64,000 nt of DNA from Edaphobacter modestus (GTDB lineage Bacteria; Acidobacteriota; Terriglobia; Terriglobales; Acidobacteriaceae), in the NCBI RefSeq assembly GCF_004217555.1, contig NZ_SHKW01000001.1:5642001-5706000 (forward strand), in the 5' to 3' direction. The notes beneath the pieces were generated by a model. It did not search any database. It saw nothing but the letters and a program-made list of their open reading frames with translations, and was not told the origin of the DNA. The translations under genes and the position numbers were made by a program. Of the stretch, positions 8,443 through 17,179 are shown one piece after another (position 1 is the stretch's first letter; every line of letters begins with the position of its first letter).

Positions 8443-9306
8443 TCACTTCGGCTCTGCGGCGAGTTGCGGGATGAGAGCGGTGAGCAGATTGGTGAACTGT
8501 GCGGCGATGCGCCGGCCTGTCTCCATCACCTCTTCATGATTAATGGGTTGATCGAGGACGCCCGCCGCCATATTGGTGACGACGGAGAGGCCAAGGACCT
8601 CGATTCCCATATGCCGGGCGACGATTACCTCGTGGACGGTGGACATGCCGATGAGATCGGCTCCGAGGGTGCGGAAGGCACGAATCTCGGCGGGGGTCTC
8701 ATAACTGGGACCGAGGACCCCAAGGTAGACGCCCTCATCGAGCTTCCATCCCTGCTTCTCGGCTTCTTCTTTGGCCAGTTTGCGCAGGGCGGGTGAGTAG
8801 GCCTGGCTCATGTCGAAGAACCGGTCGCCGAAGCGTGGTTCGTTGGGCCCGGTGACGGCATTGGCGCCGGTGAGATTGATGTGGTCGGAGATCGCGACGA
8901 TTGCTCCCTGGCCGTAGCTGGTGTTGATGCCCCCGGCGGCGTTGGTTACGATGAGGCGCTGGACACCCAGGAGTCCCAGGACTCGGGTGGGGAAGGTGAC
9001 CTCCTTCATGGAGTAGCCCTCGTAGGCGTGGACACGGCCCTGCATGACGGCTACGGGGACGCTGCCGAGGGTTCCGAGCACCAGTTTTCCCGAGTGACCT
9101 ACGACGGTGGAGACGGGGAAGTTGGGAATCTCGGAGTAGGGGATGGATAGGGCACCTTCGACTTTGCCGGCGAAGTCTCCAAGGCCGGAGCCGAGGATCA
9201 ATCCCAGGCGGGGTTGAATCGGTGTGAGCAACTTGATGTAGCGGGCCGCCGCTGTGGCGCGCGCATAGTGATCTTCTGCCTCGGAAAGCTGGCTCGTCTG
9301 TGTCAT
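8443..9306 (-). CDS. Purine-nucleoside phosphorylase (trimeric PNP/MTAP family)
   Basis: 287 residues. It cleaves purine nucleosides with phosphate to base plus ribose-1-phosphate. Signatures in order: LILGSGLGDFAG, VVGHSGKLV, GRVHAYEGYS, VTNAAGGI, GPSYETPAE, GADLIGMSTVHEVIVARH and VTNMAAGV. The TVHEV segment fits the PunA-type PNP. The ATG at 9306 has AGGGTGG just upstream; a GTG two codons earlier is also possible. Same strand as udk, 89 bp upstream of it, so co-transcription for salvage is plausible. Confidence 0.93.
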   Translation of the reverse strand: MTQTSQLSEAEDHYARATAAARYIKLLTPIQPRLGLILGSGLGDFAGKVEGALSIPYSEIPNFPVSTVVGHSGKLVLGTLGSVPVAVMQGRVHAYEGYSMKEVTFPTRVLGLLGVQRLIVTNAAGGINTSYGQGAIVAISDHINLTGANAVTGPNEPRFGDRFFDMSQAYSPALRKLAKEEAEKQGWKLDEGVYLGVLGPSYETPAEIRAFRTLGADLIGMSTVHEVIVARHMGIEVLGLSVVTNMAAGVLDQPINHEEVMETGRRIAAQFTNLLTALIPQLAAEPK

Positions 9307-9614
9307 ACCCACCCTATCTAAAATCTCGCAAAGTCTTCAAAACAGATACTTAAGGCTGGGACCTCGTCAAAAGGTCGCCATGCACGGGGGCGGAGATTTG
9401 TTGCCGAGAGTTCCTCCACGAGCCTTTGTTAATAGTTTAGCGATTCACCCCAATCGATTCGGCGCATTTGCGAGCTAAATTTCCTTGAGTGCAAAGGACG
9501 CAATGACTGGGAGTTAGGTGGGGCTGCAGGGAGATTTTCCGACGGAGAGGGCTTGACACGCCACAAGCAGATTCCGGATTGGACTTGCGAGCGATCGGGG
9601 GAGAACAATGACCC
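9307..9614. other. Intergenic region, no feature seen
   Basis: Divergent promoter region between the PNP gene and the secreted VPS62-like protein. Nothing structured or coding was recognised apart from GGGGGAG at 9597-9603, a probable ribosome site for the gene at 9615. Confidence 0.5.
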
Positions 9615-10652
9615 ATGGGCCGCATGGTGGTGGCAGGAGTTCTAGGATGCATGGCAACACTGGCCGCGGCTCAGATGGTGAAGCCTGGGGCTTTGCCGGA
9701 CAGCGATCGCGACGGGCTGAGCGATCCGCTAGAGGCTGAGCTTCTTAAACAGTTCCAGCCGCGATGGATGATCGGCAAAGAGGACTGCTCGGTGAGGCCG
9801 GCGCAGTTTACCGCGGGAATAATGATCCCTACGGTGGTTGGAGACGATGGGACGATCTATGGGCAGGCGTCTCCGTACCGCGGCCAGCAAGAGGAGGTGG
9901 AGCTGCACTTCTACCACCTGTGGCGGCAGGATTGCGGACGGATGGGGCACGCACTCGATGCAGAACATATTGCGGTGCTGGTGCGCCGTGAGAGCCCCGA
10001 TGGCGGAACGCCGAGGTGGAGGGCGTTGTACTGGTATACGGCCGCGCACGAGGAAACGGTGTGCGACGCCAGCCAGATTGCTCGGGCCCCGACGGTCGAG
10101 GCGGAGGATGAAGGCGCCACCGTCTGGATCTCGCCAGGAAAACATGCCTCGTTCCTGAGTGAAGAGCTGTGCAGCCATGGCTGCGGGGGCGACCGTTGCG
10201 AGGATATGGACCGGATGAAGGCGGGCGAGGTCGTTAACCTGGGTGAGCTGTCGAGGCCGGCCGATGATGCGATCTGGGTGGCGTCTCCGCGGTGGTCGCT
10301 GGCAGATAAGATGAGGCGCAGCGACTTTCCGGAAGACAGAATCGTCCGGCTGGAACGACTGCCCGAGTCAGACGTTGCGTGGGCGAACCCGGCAAAGCGA
10401 CCGGCGCAGGCGGCGATCTACGGTGGCAACTCCGCCGTGAACGGTATTGCGACAGGAGGCCACAGCACGGATACGGCTCTGGTGCTTGCAAACAGCAGTA
10501 CTGGCAGGGCGATCGAGAAGGCGCAGCACAATACCGGCAATGCATTGACGAAGAGCTATAAGAATGTGGTGAAGGCTTTGGGTGGCGCCGCTTCCAGCAC
10601 CGGGAAGGCGCTCGGGATAGAAGACGGGAAGAGCAAAAAAGCGCCAGAGTGA
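9615..10652 (+). CDS. Secreted VPS62-like protein of unknown function
   Basis: 345 residues. The signal peptide (about residues 1-19) is followed by DSDRDGLSDPLE, which resembles a calcium-binding thrombospondin type 3/EF-loop motif. Then comes a domain with EVELHFYHLWRQDCG, LDAEHIAVLV, RALYWYTAAHEETVC and ISPGKHASFLS, resembling the VPS62/DUF946 family. Eight cysteines occur in the exported part, compatible with disulfides. The last 90 residues are rich in S, T, N, G and A with degenerate STG..IEKA/NTGNALTK/STGKALG units. No enzymatic motif was recognised. It stands alone between divergent PNP and a glycan-type operon. Confidence 0.7.
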   Translation: MGRMVVAGVLGCMATLAAAQMVKPGALPDSDRDGLSDPLEAELLKQFQPRWMIGKEDCSVRPAQFTAGIMIPTVVGDDGTIYGQASPYRGQQEEVELHFYHLWRQDCGRMGHALDAEHIAVLVRRESPDGGTPRWRALYWYTAAHEETVCDASQIARAPTVEAEDEGATVWISPGKHASFLSEELCSHGCGGDRCEDMDRMKAGEVVNLGELSRPADDAIWVASPRWSLADKMRRSDFPEDRIVRLERLPESDVAWANPAKRPAQAAIYGGNSAVNGIATGGHSTDTALVLANSSTGRAIEKAQHNTGNALTKSYKNVVKALGGAASSTGKALGIEDGKSKKAPE

Positions 10653-10824
10653 GCTTGAGTGGGATCCCGCGCCGAGAGAGAGAGCAATTGAGAATTCCAC
10701 GAATTCAGTCACGGCTCAGGACAAGGATTGCCTCTCGGTCGGAATCGACTGAAGAGTTTTCACGTCAATCTGCTAGGCTAGCCTCGAACGCGGGCCACGA
10801 AAAAAGTTTCGGGGGAACCGGCGC

Positions 10825-11538
10825 ATGGGTGAATTTCACTATGTCGGGTCAGAACTGGATCTGTTCGCGGAAGCAAGAAATTGGAAGGCCTACTGGTCTG
10901 GCCGCATACAATCCTTTCTCTCCGGTGATGTTCTGGAAGTGGGCGCTGGGATCGGCTCGAATACGGAGCTGATGTGCCGCCGTACGACGGGCCGTTGGGT
11001 TTGCCTGGAGCCGGATCCTGGCCTGGCCTCTCAACTGCAAGAGAGCTTGAAGGGCAAGGGGCACAACGGACGATTCTTGAGTGTTTGCGGTACCCTCGAG
11101 ACTCTCGACAGAGAAGAGAACTTCGACACGATCGTCTATATCGACGTTCTCGAGCACATCGAAGACGATGCGGCCGAGATGAGAGAGGCTGCGCTTCGCC
11201 TTCGCCCGGGCGGAAGGATCATCGTTCTTTCGCCGGCGCATCAGTGGCTGTACACGCCGTTCGATTCGTCCATCGGACACTTTCGTCGCTACGATCGTGC
11301 TTCATTGAAACGGGTTTCGCCGCTGGGGCTGGCTCTTGAAGAGATGTTCTACCTGGATGCCTGTGGGATTGTCGCTTCCGCAGCGAACCAGTTGTTTTTG
11401 CGGCAGTCGATGCCTACCCGCAGCCAGATTGGTGTCTGGGACAGATGGATTATCCCAGCCTCTCAGGTTGTCGATCCGGTTCTGCGATATGCGGTTGGCA
11501 AGTCGATTGTTGGAATATGGCGCAGAGCTGCAGCGTAA
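10825..11538 (+). CDS. Class I SAM-dependent methyltransferase
   Basis: 237 residues. Motif I is VLEVGAGIGSNTELM, motif II CLEPDPGLA, motif III FDTIVYIDVLEHIEDD and motif IV LRPGGRIIVLSPAHQWLYTPFD. The LSPAHQWLYTPFDSSIGHFRRY pattern is typical of methyltransferases found beside polyprenyl-phosphate glycosyltransferases. GGGGGA lies 8 nt upstream of the ATG. It is followed after 70 bp by a GT2 gene and then a polytopic membrane protein, so it probably modifies a glycan or lipid carrier intermediate. Substrate unknown. Confidence 0.82.
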   Translation: MGEFHYVGSELDLFAEARNWKAYWSGRIQSFLSGDVLEVGAGIGSNTELMCRRTTGRWVCLEPDPGLASQLQESLKGKGHNGRFLSVCGTLETLDREENFDTIVYIDVLEHIEDDAAEMREAALRLRPGGRIIVLSPAHQWLYTPFDSSIGHFRRYDRASLKRVSPLGLALEEMFYLDACGIVASAANQLFLRQSMPTRSQIGVWDRWIIPASQVVDPVLRYAVGKSIVGIWRRAAA

Positions 11539-11608
11539 ATGCGGCCAGATTGCATCGAATTCAAACACGGGTCCCCACATGGGTAAATCAGTTTGATGAG
11601 AGGCAGCC

Positions 11609-12631
11609 ATGGAAAGACTGCGGCTGATCGTACCGGTGTACAACGACTGGACCTCGTTCAACATCCTGCTCCGCGAACTCGACGAGGTCGCCGGGACTCT
11701 TCCCGTTCGTATGTTGATCAGCGCGATCGATGATGGATCGACCCAATACCCCGAGGAACTGAGCAACGTGGCCCAGCTGAGAAATCTGGAGGCGGTGGAG
11801 ATTATTCACCTTTACTCGAATGTCGGGCATCAGCGAGCGATTGCCATTGGACTTGCCACGGTCGCCGAGGATGACGATTTCGATGCTGTGCTGGTGATGG
11901 ATGCAGATGGAGAGGATTCCCCGCAGGCGATCGGCCGCCTGCTGGAGATGGCAGGGAACCGAAGGGACTTCTGCGTTGTCGCGCAACGCCGCCGCCGGTC
12001 GGAGAACCTCACCTTCAGGCTGTCCTATGTGGTGTATAAGTGCGCGTTCCGCCTGTTGACCGGACGGCAGATCGCCTTCGGGAATTTCTCGCTCTTCTCT
12101 CGAAGCTACGTAAGGCGACTGGTTCGCGTATCCGATCTGTGGAACAACCTGCCGGCGGCAGTTCTGCGATCGAGGCTTCCCATCCAGGCTCTTCCTGTCG
12201 ATCGCGCACGGCGCTATGCGGGCCAGTCGAAGATGAATCTTACCTCGCTGGTGGTTCACGGATTCAGCAGTATCTCTGTCTACGCCGAAACAATCTTCGT
12301 AAGGCTGCTTTTCCTGACGCTGGTGCTTGCGAGCATCAGCGGTGTCTCCATCACGATTGTTCTCTCACTGCGCTTGTTCTTTCCGCGATTTGCCACTCCG
12401 GGATGGGCGACCACGGTCTCGTTCGGGATGGTGATTCTGCTGGTGCAGGTGCTGAGCGTGACGCTTTCGTCGATTCTGATGTTGCTGAACAGCCGTGTGC
12501 AGCGGCTGATTGTTCCCCTGGCCGATTACAAGTGCTTTGTGGATTATCGGCAGCAGATCCTGAGCCCGGTGAAGGAGAGGTTTGCTGTACTCGAGCCTAC
12601 GCTGCAACCGCTTAAGGAAAGGCTGGCTTGA
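11609..12631 (+). CDS. Family 2 glycosyltransferase with C-terminal membrane helices
   Basis: 340 residues. N-terminal GT-A domain: RLIVPVYNDW, AIDDGST, and a nucleotide-sugar DXD in VMDADGEDSP. The C-terminal third has two long hydrophobic helices (about residues 230-260 and 270-295), as in GtrB/DPM-type enzymes that load a sugar onto polyprenyl phosphate at the cytoplasmic face. Its stop overlaps the next start (TGATG). The acceptor and sugar are not identifiable. Confidence 0.85.
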   Translation: MERLRLIVPVYNDWTSFNILLRELDEVAGTLPVRMLISAIDDGSTQYPEELSNVAQLRNLEAVEIIHLYSNVGHQRAIAIGLATVAEDDDFDAVLVMDADGEDSPQAIGRLLEMAGNRRDFCVVAQRRRRSENLTFRLSYVVYKCAFRLLTGRQIAFGNFSLFSRSYVRRLVRVSDLWNNLPAAVLRSRLPIQALPVDRARRYAGQSKMNLTSLVVHGFSSISVYAETIFVRLLFLTLVLASISGVSITIVLSLRLFFPRFATPGWATTVSFGMVILLVQVLSVTLSSILMLLNSRVQRLIVPLADYKCFVDYRQQILSPVKERFAVLEPTLQPLKERLA

Positions 12632-14211
12632 TGCACAGGAGGATTCTGGCCTCAGCTTCTCCGCTTACGCTGTTCGTGGTCTCCTGCTCCTTGCTGCTTG
12701 TGTTTCATCAGGCGGCCTTGCTGTACGTGACGTATTCCGGCCACGATCAGGCGTGGTATCTGTTCGCAGCAGAACGTGTTCTGAACGGTGCGCAGCTTTA
12801 TGGGCCGTACGTGTCGGACACCAACCCACCGATGATCGTGTGGTTTTCCATGCTGCCGGTGCTGCTTTCGCGCGTGCTTCCACTTTCAGAGACACTGTGC
12901 CTGCGGCTGATTGTCCTGGTGCTGCTGCTGGGGAGTACTACATGGTGCCTTAGGATTCTGCGGCACGTTGCATGGATGGCGGAGACGACGCTCCGTGCTC
13001 TGGTCGGTCTTGGCATCCTGTATGTGGGGCTGCGAATTGTTCCCAGCAACTTCGGGCAGAGAGAACACCTCTTCGTGATTCTCACGCTTCCTTATCTGTT
13101 TGCGGTGAGTACAGGAGCGGTCGATGGGCTTTCGCGAGCAGAGCGCTGTGCGCTCGGTCTGGCGGCCGGTATGGCCATCTGCTTCAAGCCGCAACATGCG
13201 CTGGCGTTGGTCGCAGCGGAGATGGTGCTGCTTGTGAATCGCCGCACGCTGCGGCGGCTGATCAGTCCCGAGGTGCTTACGCTGATGGTGAGCGGCGTCG
13301 TCTACCTTGTGGCGGTGAGAGTGGTGACGCCGCGGTATACGAAGGAGATTGTTCCTCTGCTTCTGGATACCTACTGGGCTTATGGAACGGCGTCGGTGGC
13401 GGGGCTTCTCTTCGCGATGAAGATGCGGCTGCTGGTCGCGTGTGCGCTCTTTGGGGTGAGTGTCTTTTTGCTGCACTCGCACCCGCTGTCTTTGGCTGTG
13501 GCAACGTTTGCGGCGTGCAGCGTCGGATCAATGCTGGCTTACGCCCTGCAACGCACGGGCTGGCCGTATCATCGTTATCCATCCAGCTCTTTTCTTATTC
13601 TTGCGGCGGTCCTGTTGGTTCTGAATATCTCCCAACCCTTTCTTCGCCGCTGGGAGGGGCGAACCGTAGGAAGGCCCGTCGCATACGCTTGCCTGGCTGC
13701 GGTGTTGCTTGCGGGGTTCGGATTCTTTCCACGGCAGTTGGCCCGAGCGCCGCTGCAACGCTCGGAGGTCTATCGTTTTCTGGAGGAGCGGAAGGGGACT
13801 CGCACCGTCTTTGTCTTCTCCACCACGGTGGGCTGGATGGCCGATGTCCTCGATCTGAGATGGAACTGGGGCGCGCGCTTTCCTTGTCTCTGGTTTGTGC
13901 CTGCCATCGTGCAGAATGAACATGGGCTGCCGGAAGCGGGCAGGCCGTTCAAGCGATTGGGTCCGGAGAGGCTCGCAGCGATCTCATCAATTCAGCGTAC
14001 CGAGGTCGCAGAAGACCTGAATCGTTTTCAGCCGTCGGTGGTGATGGTCGAACACTGCGACCGGGAGCATGAATGTCAGGCTATCGAAGGCAAGTCCTTC
14101 AACACGCTTTCGTGGTTTCTCGAGGACTCACGGTTCGTGGAGGCATGGTCGCACTATCGGCGCGATTCGGCAGGGCCGGCATCGTTTGACGTCTACTTTC
14201 GTACTCCTTAG
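12631..14211 (+). CDS. Polytopic membrane protein, possible GT-C glycosyltransferase
   Basis: 526 residues with about ten hydrophobic helices and a soluble C-terminal tail of around 140 residues. The first outer loop GHDQAWYLFAAERVLNGAQLYGPY resembles loop 1 of ArnT/PMT-type GT-C enzymes, where an acidic residue acts in catalysis. AAGGAAAGG lies about 9 nt before the ATG at 12631, which overlaps the stop of the preceding GT2 gene by one base. The pairing of a GtrB-like GT2 with a GT-C candidate suggests export and transfer of a sugar from a lipid carrier. Function is inferred from topology and context only. Confidence 0.65.
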   Translation: MHRRILASASPLTLFVVSCSLLLVFHQAALLYVTYSGHDQAWYLFAAERVLNGAQLYGPYVSDTNPPMIVWFSMLPVLLSRVLPLSETLCLRLIVLVLLLGSTTWCLRILRHVAWMAETTLRALVGLGILYVGLRIVPSNFGQREHLFVILTLPYLFAVSTGAVDGLSRAERCALGLAAGMAICFKPQHALALVAAEMVLLVNRRTLRRLISPEVLTLMVSGVVYLVAVRVVTPRYTKEIVPLLLDTYWAYGTASVAGLLFAMKMRLLVACALFGVSVFLLHSHPLSLAVATFAACSVGSMLAYALQRTGWPYHRYPSSSFLILAAVLLVLNISQPFLRRWEGRTVGRPVAYACLAAVLLAGFGFFPRQLARAPLQRSEVYRFLEERKGTRTVFVFSTTVGWMADVLDLRWNWGARFPCLWFVPAIVQNEHGLPEAGRPFKRLGPERLAAISSIQRTEVAEDLNRFQPSVVMVEHCDREHECQAIEGKSFNTLSWFLEDSRFVEAWSHYRRDSAGPASFDVYFRTP

Positions 14212-14378
14212 GGAGTACTGTTGCGGGCGAGATTTCGTCAGTGCGATGAAGGGGGCGTAGCGCTCTGCAGCTTTTCCAGCGCGAGCTTTGTGGCGGTATC
14301 GAGAGCGTCAGGGGACGCCGATGGAGAAGTGCTCGTTGATGCGGTGGCCGCCGACCGGATGGGCCGCCTCCAGAAAGA

Positions 14379-14446
14379 CAGACGCGGAGTTCTTCGTAAG
14401 GACGCACTTTTTTCCGAGGCGTCTGTAAGAAAGAACTCCGCGTCTG
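14379..14446. repeat. 16-bp perfect inverted repeat between convergent genes
   Basis: CAGACGCGGAGTTCTT at 14379-14394 is exactly complementary to 14431-14446, leaving a 36-nt loop that contains TTTTTT. It lies between the convergent stops at 14211 and 14462. It may act as a bidirectional transcription stop. The rest of 14212-14461 shows no coding sequence. Confidence 0.7.
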
Positions 14447-14461
14447 TGCTGGATGAATCGC

Positions 14462-15790
14462 CTAAGGTTTGGGGCCGTTCTCCTGTGGAACCTCCTGGCC
14501 TTCGCCGGGGAAGGGCCATTGGCGGTCCAGCGGCCACTGCTGTGCTTCCCGAGTAGCCTTGGGGACTTTGTTGATCGTCAGGTTTTCAATGAAGTGGACG
14601 CCGCTTTTACCGGCTACAGCCAGGTCGAGGTCGCCGTCGTGATCGAGATCAGCCGCAAGAATCTGGGTACCTACGCCCGCTGTGCCGCCAAGTGAGATGG
14701 GAATTCGAGTGAAGGTTGCGTTGCCCTCGTCCTTGGAGCCGGTTGCGGGCTGAATGCGGTAGGCGTAGATGACAAGCGGATCGTAGGAGCCGGGATCGTT
14801 GCCGTTGTGACCGCGATAGCGCTTGCCGGTGATCAGGTAGGTAGAGCCGTTGCTCTCGAGGTCTGCAAGCAGAAGAGCATGAGACTGTGAGAAAGACTCG
14901 TCGATGGTGTGGCGGTTCCAGGTGCGATGCGCCGGTGTGCCGCCCTGTTCGAGCCAGTAGAGGCCGTAGCTATGGCCCTGGCCGACGATGATATCTGTCT
15001 TGCCGTCGTGGTTGACGTCATAGGCGACGATGGGGAAGCCGGTATCGCCGAGGTGCCAGTCCTGATGCCACTCCCACTTGTCGTTGTCGGCATCGATGTT
15101 TTTGAACCAGCCGTAGGGTGTCAGCAGGTCAGCCTTGCCGTCGCCATCGATGTCGGCGATGCCAATGCCGTGGCCGTCATGCTCTTTAGTACCGACGTGG
15201 TGGACGCGGGGCTGAGGACCGGAGAAATCAGCCCAGAGGATGCCAGAGTGGTTGTAGTGAGCGAGGGCAACGTCAGGCTTGCCATCGCCATTGATGTCAC
15301 CGAAGGCTCCGCCTTCAGTGTCGTAGGAATCAGTGATCAGGTGCTTCTCCCACATCTTGCCATCGGCTGACTTGCCGGGGTTCTGATACCACCAGAGGCC
15401 GTTGGAGATCCAGCCGGTCGTGACGACGTCGGGAAGACCGTCGTGGTTGACGTCGACGATCCACTCGCCGCAGTCGGAGACGAACTCTTCATGTGTGCCT
15501 ACCGTGCGGAACTGATGGCGCGTCCAGTCGCCTCCATTCGTGCCGGGATTTTGATACCAGTAGGCGCCGCTGAGGATGTCGGTGAAGCCGTCGCCGTTCA
15601 TGTCGAGCAGCGAGATGCCTTCCGCGTGATCGGTACCGAGACGATGGGGAAGAAAGGTCGGCTGTGGCTTACCGTCGGGGCCGGGGCCGGGGGTGGGTTT
15701 GCGGAACTCGGTTGCGTGAGAGGGATCCTGCGCGAGCGCGGAACCTCCGGCAAGGAGGACGAGAGCAGAGAGCTTGAGAAGAGTTTTCAT
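14462..15790 (-). CDS. Exported FG-GAP/VCBS repeat protein
   Basis: 442 residues. Signal peptide at about residues 1-20 (MKTLLKLSALVLLAGGSALA). The rest is built of repeated FG-GAP units with calcium-loop motifs such as DMNGDGFTD, DVNHDGLPD, DINGDGKPD, DIDGDGKAD, DVNHDGKTD and DLDHDGDLD, giving a predicted seven-bladed beta-propeller. Such proteins in Acidobacteriota and Planctomycetota often lie with carbohydrate-handling genes. Six bases separate it from the upstream Gfo/Idh/MocA gene on the same strand, so the two are probably co-transcribed. Binding or catalytic role is unknown. Confidence 0.88.
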   Translation of the reverse strand: MKTLLKLSALVLLAGGSALAQDPSHATEFRKPTPGPGPDGKPQPTFLPHRLGTDHAEGISLLDMNGDGFTDILSGAYWYQNPGTNGGDWTRHQFRTVGTHEEFVSDCGEWIVDVNHDGLPDVVTTGWISNGLWWYQNPGKSADGKMWEKHLITDSYDTEGGAFGDINGDGKPDVALAHYNHSGILWADFSGPQPRVHHVGTKEHDGHGIGIADIDGDGKADLLTPYGWFKNIDADNDKWEWHQDWHLGDTGFPIVAYDVNHDGKTDIIVGQGHSYGLYWLEQGGTPAHRTWNRHTIDESFSQSHALLLADLESNGSTYLITGKRYRGHNGNDPGSYDPLVIYAYRIQPATGSKDEGNATFTRIPISLGGTAGVGTQILAADLDHDGDLDLAVAGKSGVHFIENLTINKVPKATREAQQWPLDRQWPFPGEGQEVPQENGPKP

Positions 15791-15796
15791 GGCGAT

Positions 15797-16930
15797 TTAT
15801 TGAGTAAGCGGTTTCAGCTGAACGGTGCGGCCTGTCTGGGCCGAGGTGCGGGCGGCGTCGAGAATCTGCATGACGACGAGGTTGGTATCGAGGGAAGAGA
15901 GATCTCCCTGCGGCTTAACCTGTCCATGAAGGACAGCAGCAAGGTAGGCCAGGGAGTCGTGCTGGTCGGCAGGTAATGGCGGAGCGGTCGCCTGCGATTC
16001 AGTCTTCTCGCCCTTGTAGCGGGTGCGAAGGCCATCGGGTCCGACGGTGATTACATAGCCGGTGGCTCCGTAGACCTCCATATCCTTGCGCGAAAAGGGC
16101 CAGTTCCAGGAGGGCATCAGAACAGTTTGGGTGCCCGGGTAGTGAAGGATGACGGTGGCATCATCGTCGACATGCGGATACGTCCCAGGCTTATCGGTCT
16201 GGGCGACGGCCGTGACCGATTCCGGAGCCTTGCCATGCATGAGCACGGTCATCAGATCGGCGCCGTAGCAGCCGAAGTCGAACAGGGCTCCGGCTCCATT
16301 CTGTACCGGGTCGGTGAGCCAGGGAAGCCACTCGGGACCGACGCCGATCTCCTTGGGACCTTCGTGTCCGTCGTGGACGACGACCTTGCGAAGAGTTCCG
16401 AGCTTGCCGGCCTCGGCCTGGTGGATGGCCTCGGTGTTGGAGGTGTACCAGGTGGTCTCGTAGTTGACGAGTACGTTGACGTGATGCTCGCGGGCGGCGC
16501 GGCGGATAGCGAGGGCGTCTTCCATGGTGGTGGAGAGAGGCTTTTCAACCATGGAGCTGATGTTGTGGCGCGCCGCTGCCTCGATGACCCGACGGTGATC
16601 CTGAATCGTCGTGTAGACGAGCACCGCATCAGGATGTTTGGTTGTGAGCGTGCTTTCGAGGTCGGTGGAGAAGAGCGATGGATCGAGGTGGTACTGGGTA
16701 GCGTACTGATGCGCGAGGGTGGTGTTGGGCTCAACGATGCCGACGAGCTGGGCGGCGGAATTCTTCGGCAAGGCAGTGAGGAAGCCCTTCACGTGTCCAT
16801 GAACGAGACCGACGATGACCACGCGGATGGGCTGCGTGGAGGATGCGGAAGCGGTTTGCGCATAGGCCGGGACAGTAGCGGCGAGAGCACAGAGAGTAGC
16901 AATGACGGAGAGTTTTCTCATAAGCCTCAT
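15797..16930 (-). CDS. Exported Gfo/Idh/MocA family oxidoreductase (1)
   Basis: 377 residues from ATG 16930 (ATG 16921 also possible). A Sec-type signal peptide (VIATLCALAATVPAYA) precedes an N-terminal Rossmann domain, VVIVGLVHGHVKG, which departs from the usual GxGxxG, having GLVHGH instead. The conserved EKP (MVEKPLS) is present. The C-terminal alpha/beta domain has the PHVDDDATVILHYPG segment. Members oxidise or reduce sugars with tightly bound NAD(P). The changed glycine motif and Sec signal raise the question of whether it binds cofactor. The frame is open further upstream, but that part is translated repeat sequence. Confidence 0.83.
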   Translation of the reverse strand: MRLMRKLSVIATLCALAATVPAYAQTASASSTQPIRVVIVGLVHGHVKGFLTALPKNSAAQLVGIVEPNTTLAHQYATQYHLDPSLFSTDLESTLTTKHPDAVLVYTTIQDHRRVIEAAARHNISSMVEKPLSTTMEDALAIRRAAREHHVNVLVNYETTWYTSNTEAIHQAEAGKLGTLRKVVVHDGHEGPKEIGVGPEWLPWLTDPVQNGAGALFDFGCYGADLMTVLMHGKAPESVTAVAQTDKPGTYPHVDDDATVILHYPGTQTVLMPSWNWPFSRKDMEVYGATGYVITVGPDGLRTRYKGEKTESQATAPPLPADQHDSLAYLAAVLHGQVKPQGDLSSLDTNLVVMQILDAARTSAQTGRTVQLKPLTQ

Positions 16931-16963
16931 GACGGTTGGAGAAGGATTGCAGCGAAAAAGCAG

Positions 16964-17029
16964 ACCGCAGATCCTTCGACTGCGCCTCTCGCGATAGAAC
17001 CGCGAGAGGCTTTGCTCAGGATGACACTT
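16964..17029 (-). repeat. Dispersed palindromic repeat, long form, copy 1
   Basis: A 66-nt element containing a 10-bp stem GCCTCTCGCG/CGCGAGAGGC (16984-16993 with 17001-17010) and flanks that read, on the minus strand, CATCCTGAGC...GCAGTCGAAGGATC. The same element, in the opposite orientation, is at 45535-45594. Confidence 0.85.
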
Positions 17030-17050
17030 CGTTTGATTTCTATACTTAAT

Positions 17051-17088
17051 TTCATCCTGATACTTCGTGTTCATCCTGATACTTCGTT
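17051..17088. repeat. 19-bp tandem repeat, two units
   Basis: TTCATCCTGATACTTCGTG at 17051-17069 is followed at once by the same 19-mer with one change (17070-17088). A further partial unit (TACTTCATCC) follows at 17099. It sits between two co-oriented oxidoreductase genes and beside the long repeat, whose CATCCTGA core it shares. Confidence 0.8.
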
Positions 17089-17179
17089 TTCGTCTCGGTA
17101 CTTCATCCTCGTGCGATGCTTCATCGTATATGGGTCCAGATGCATGATCCATTGGAGATGTTCCCGGGGTGTGCAACCC

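Noticed and set aside
16931..17176. N-terminal extension of the Sec-type oxidoreductase
   Set aside because: The added residues translate the dispersed and tandem repeats; the signal peptide begins at 16930.
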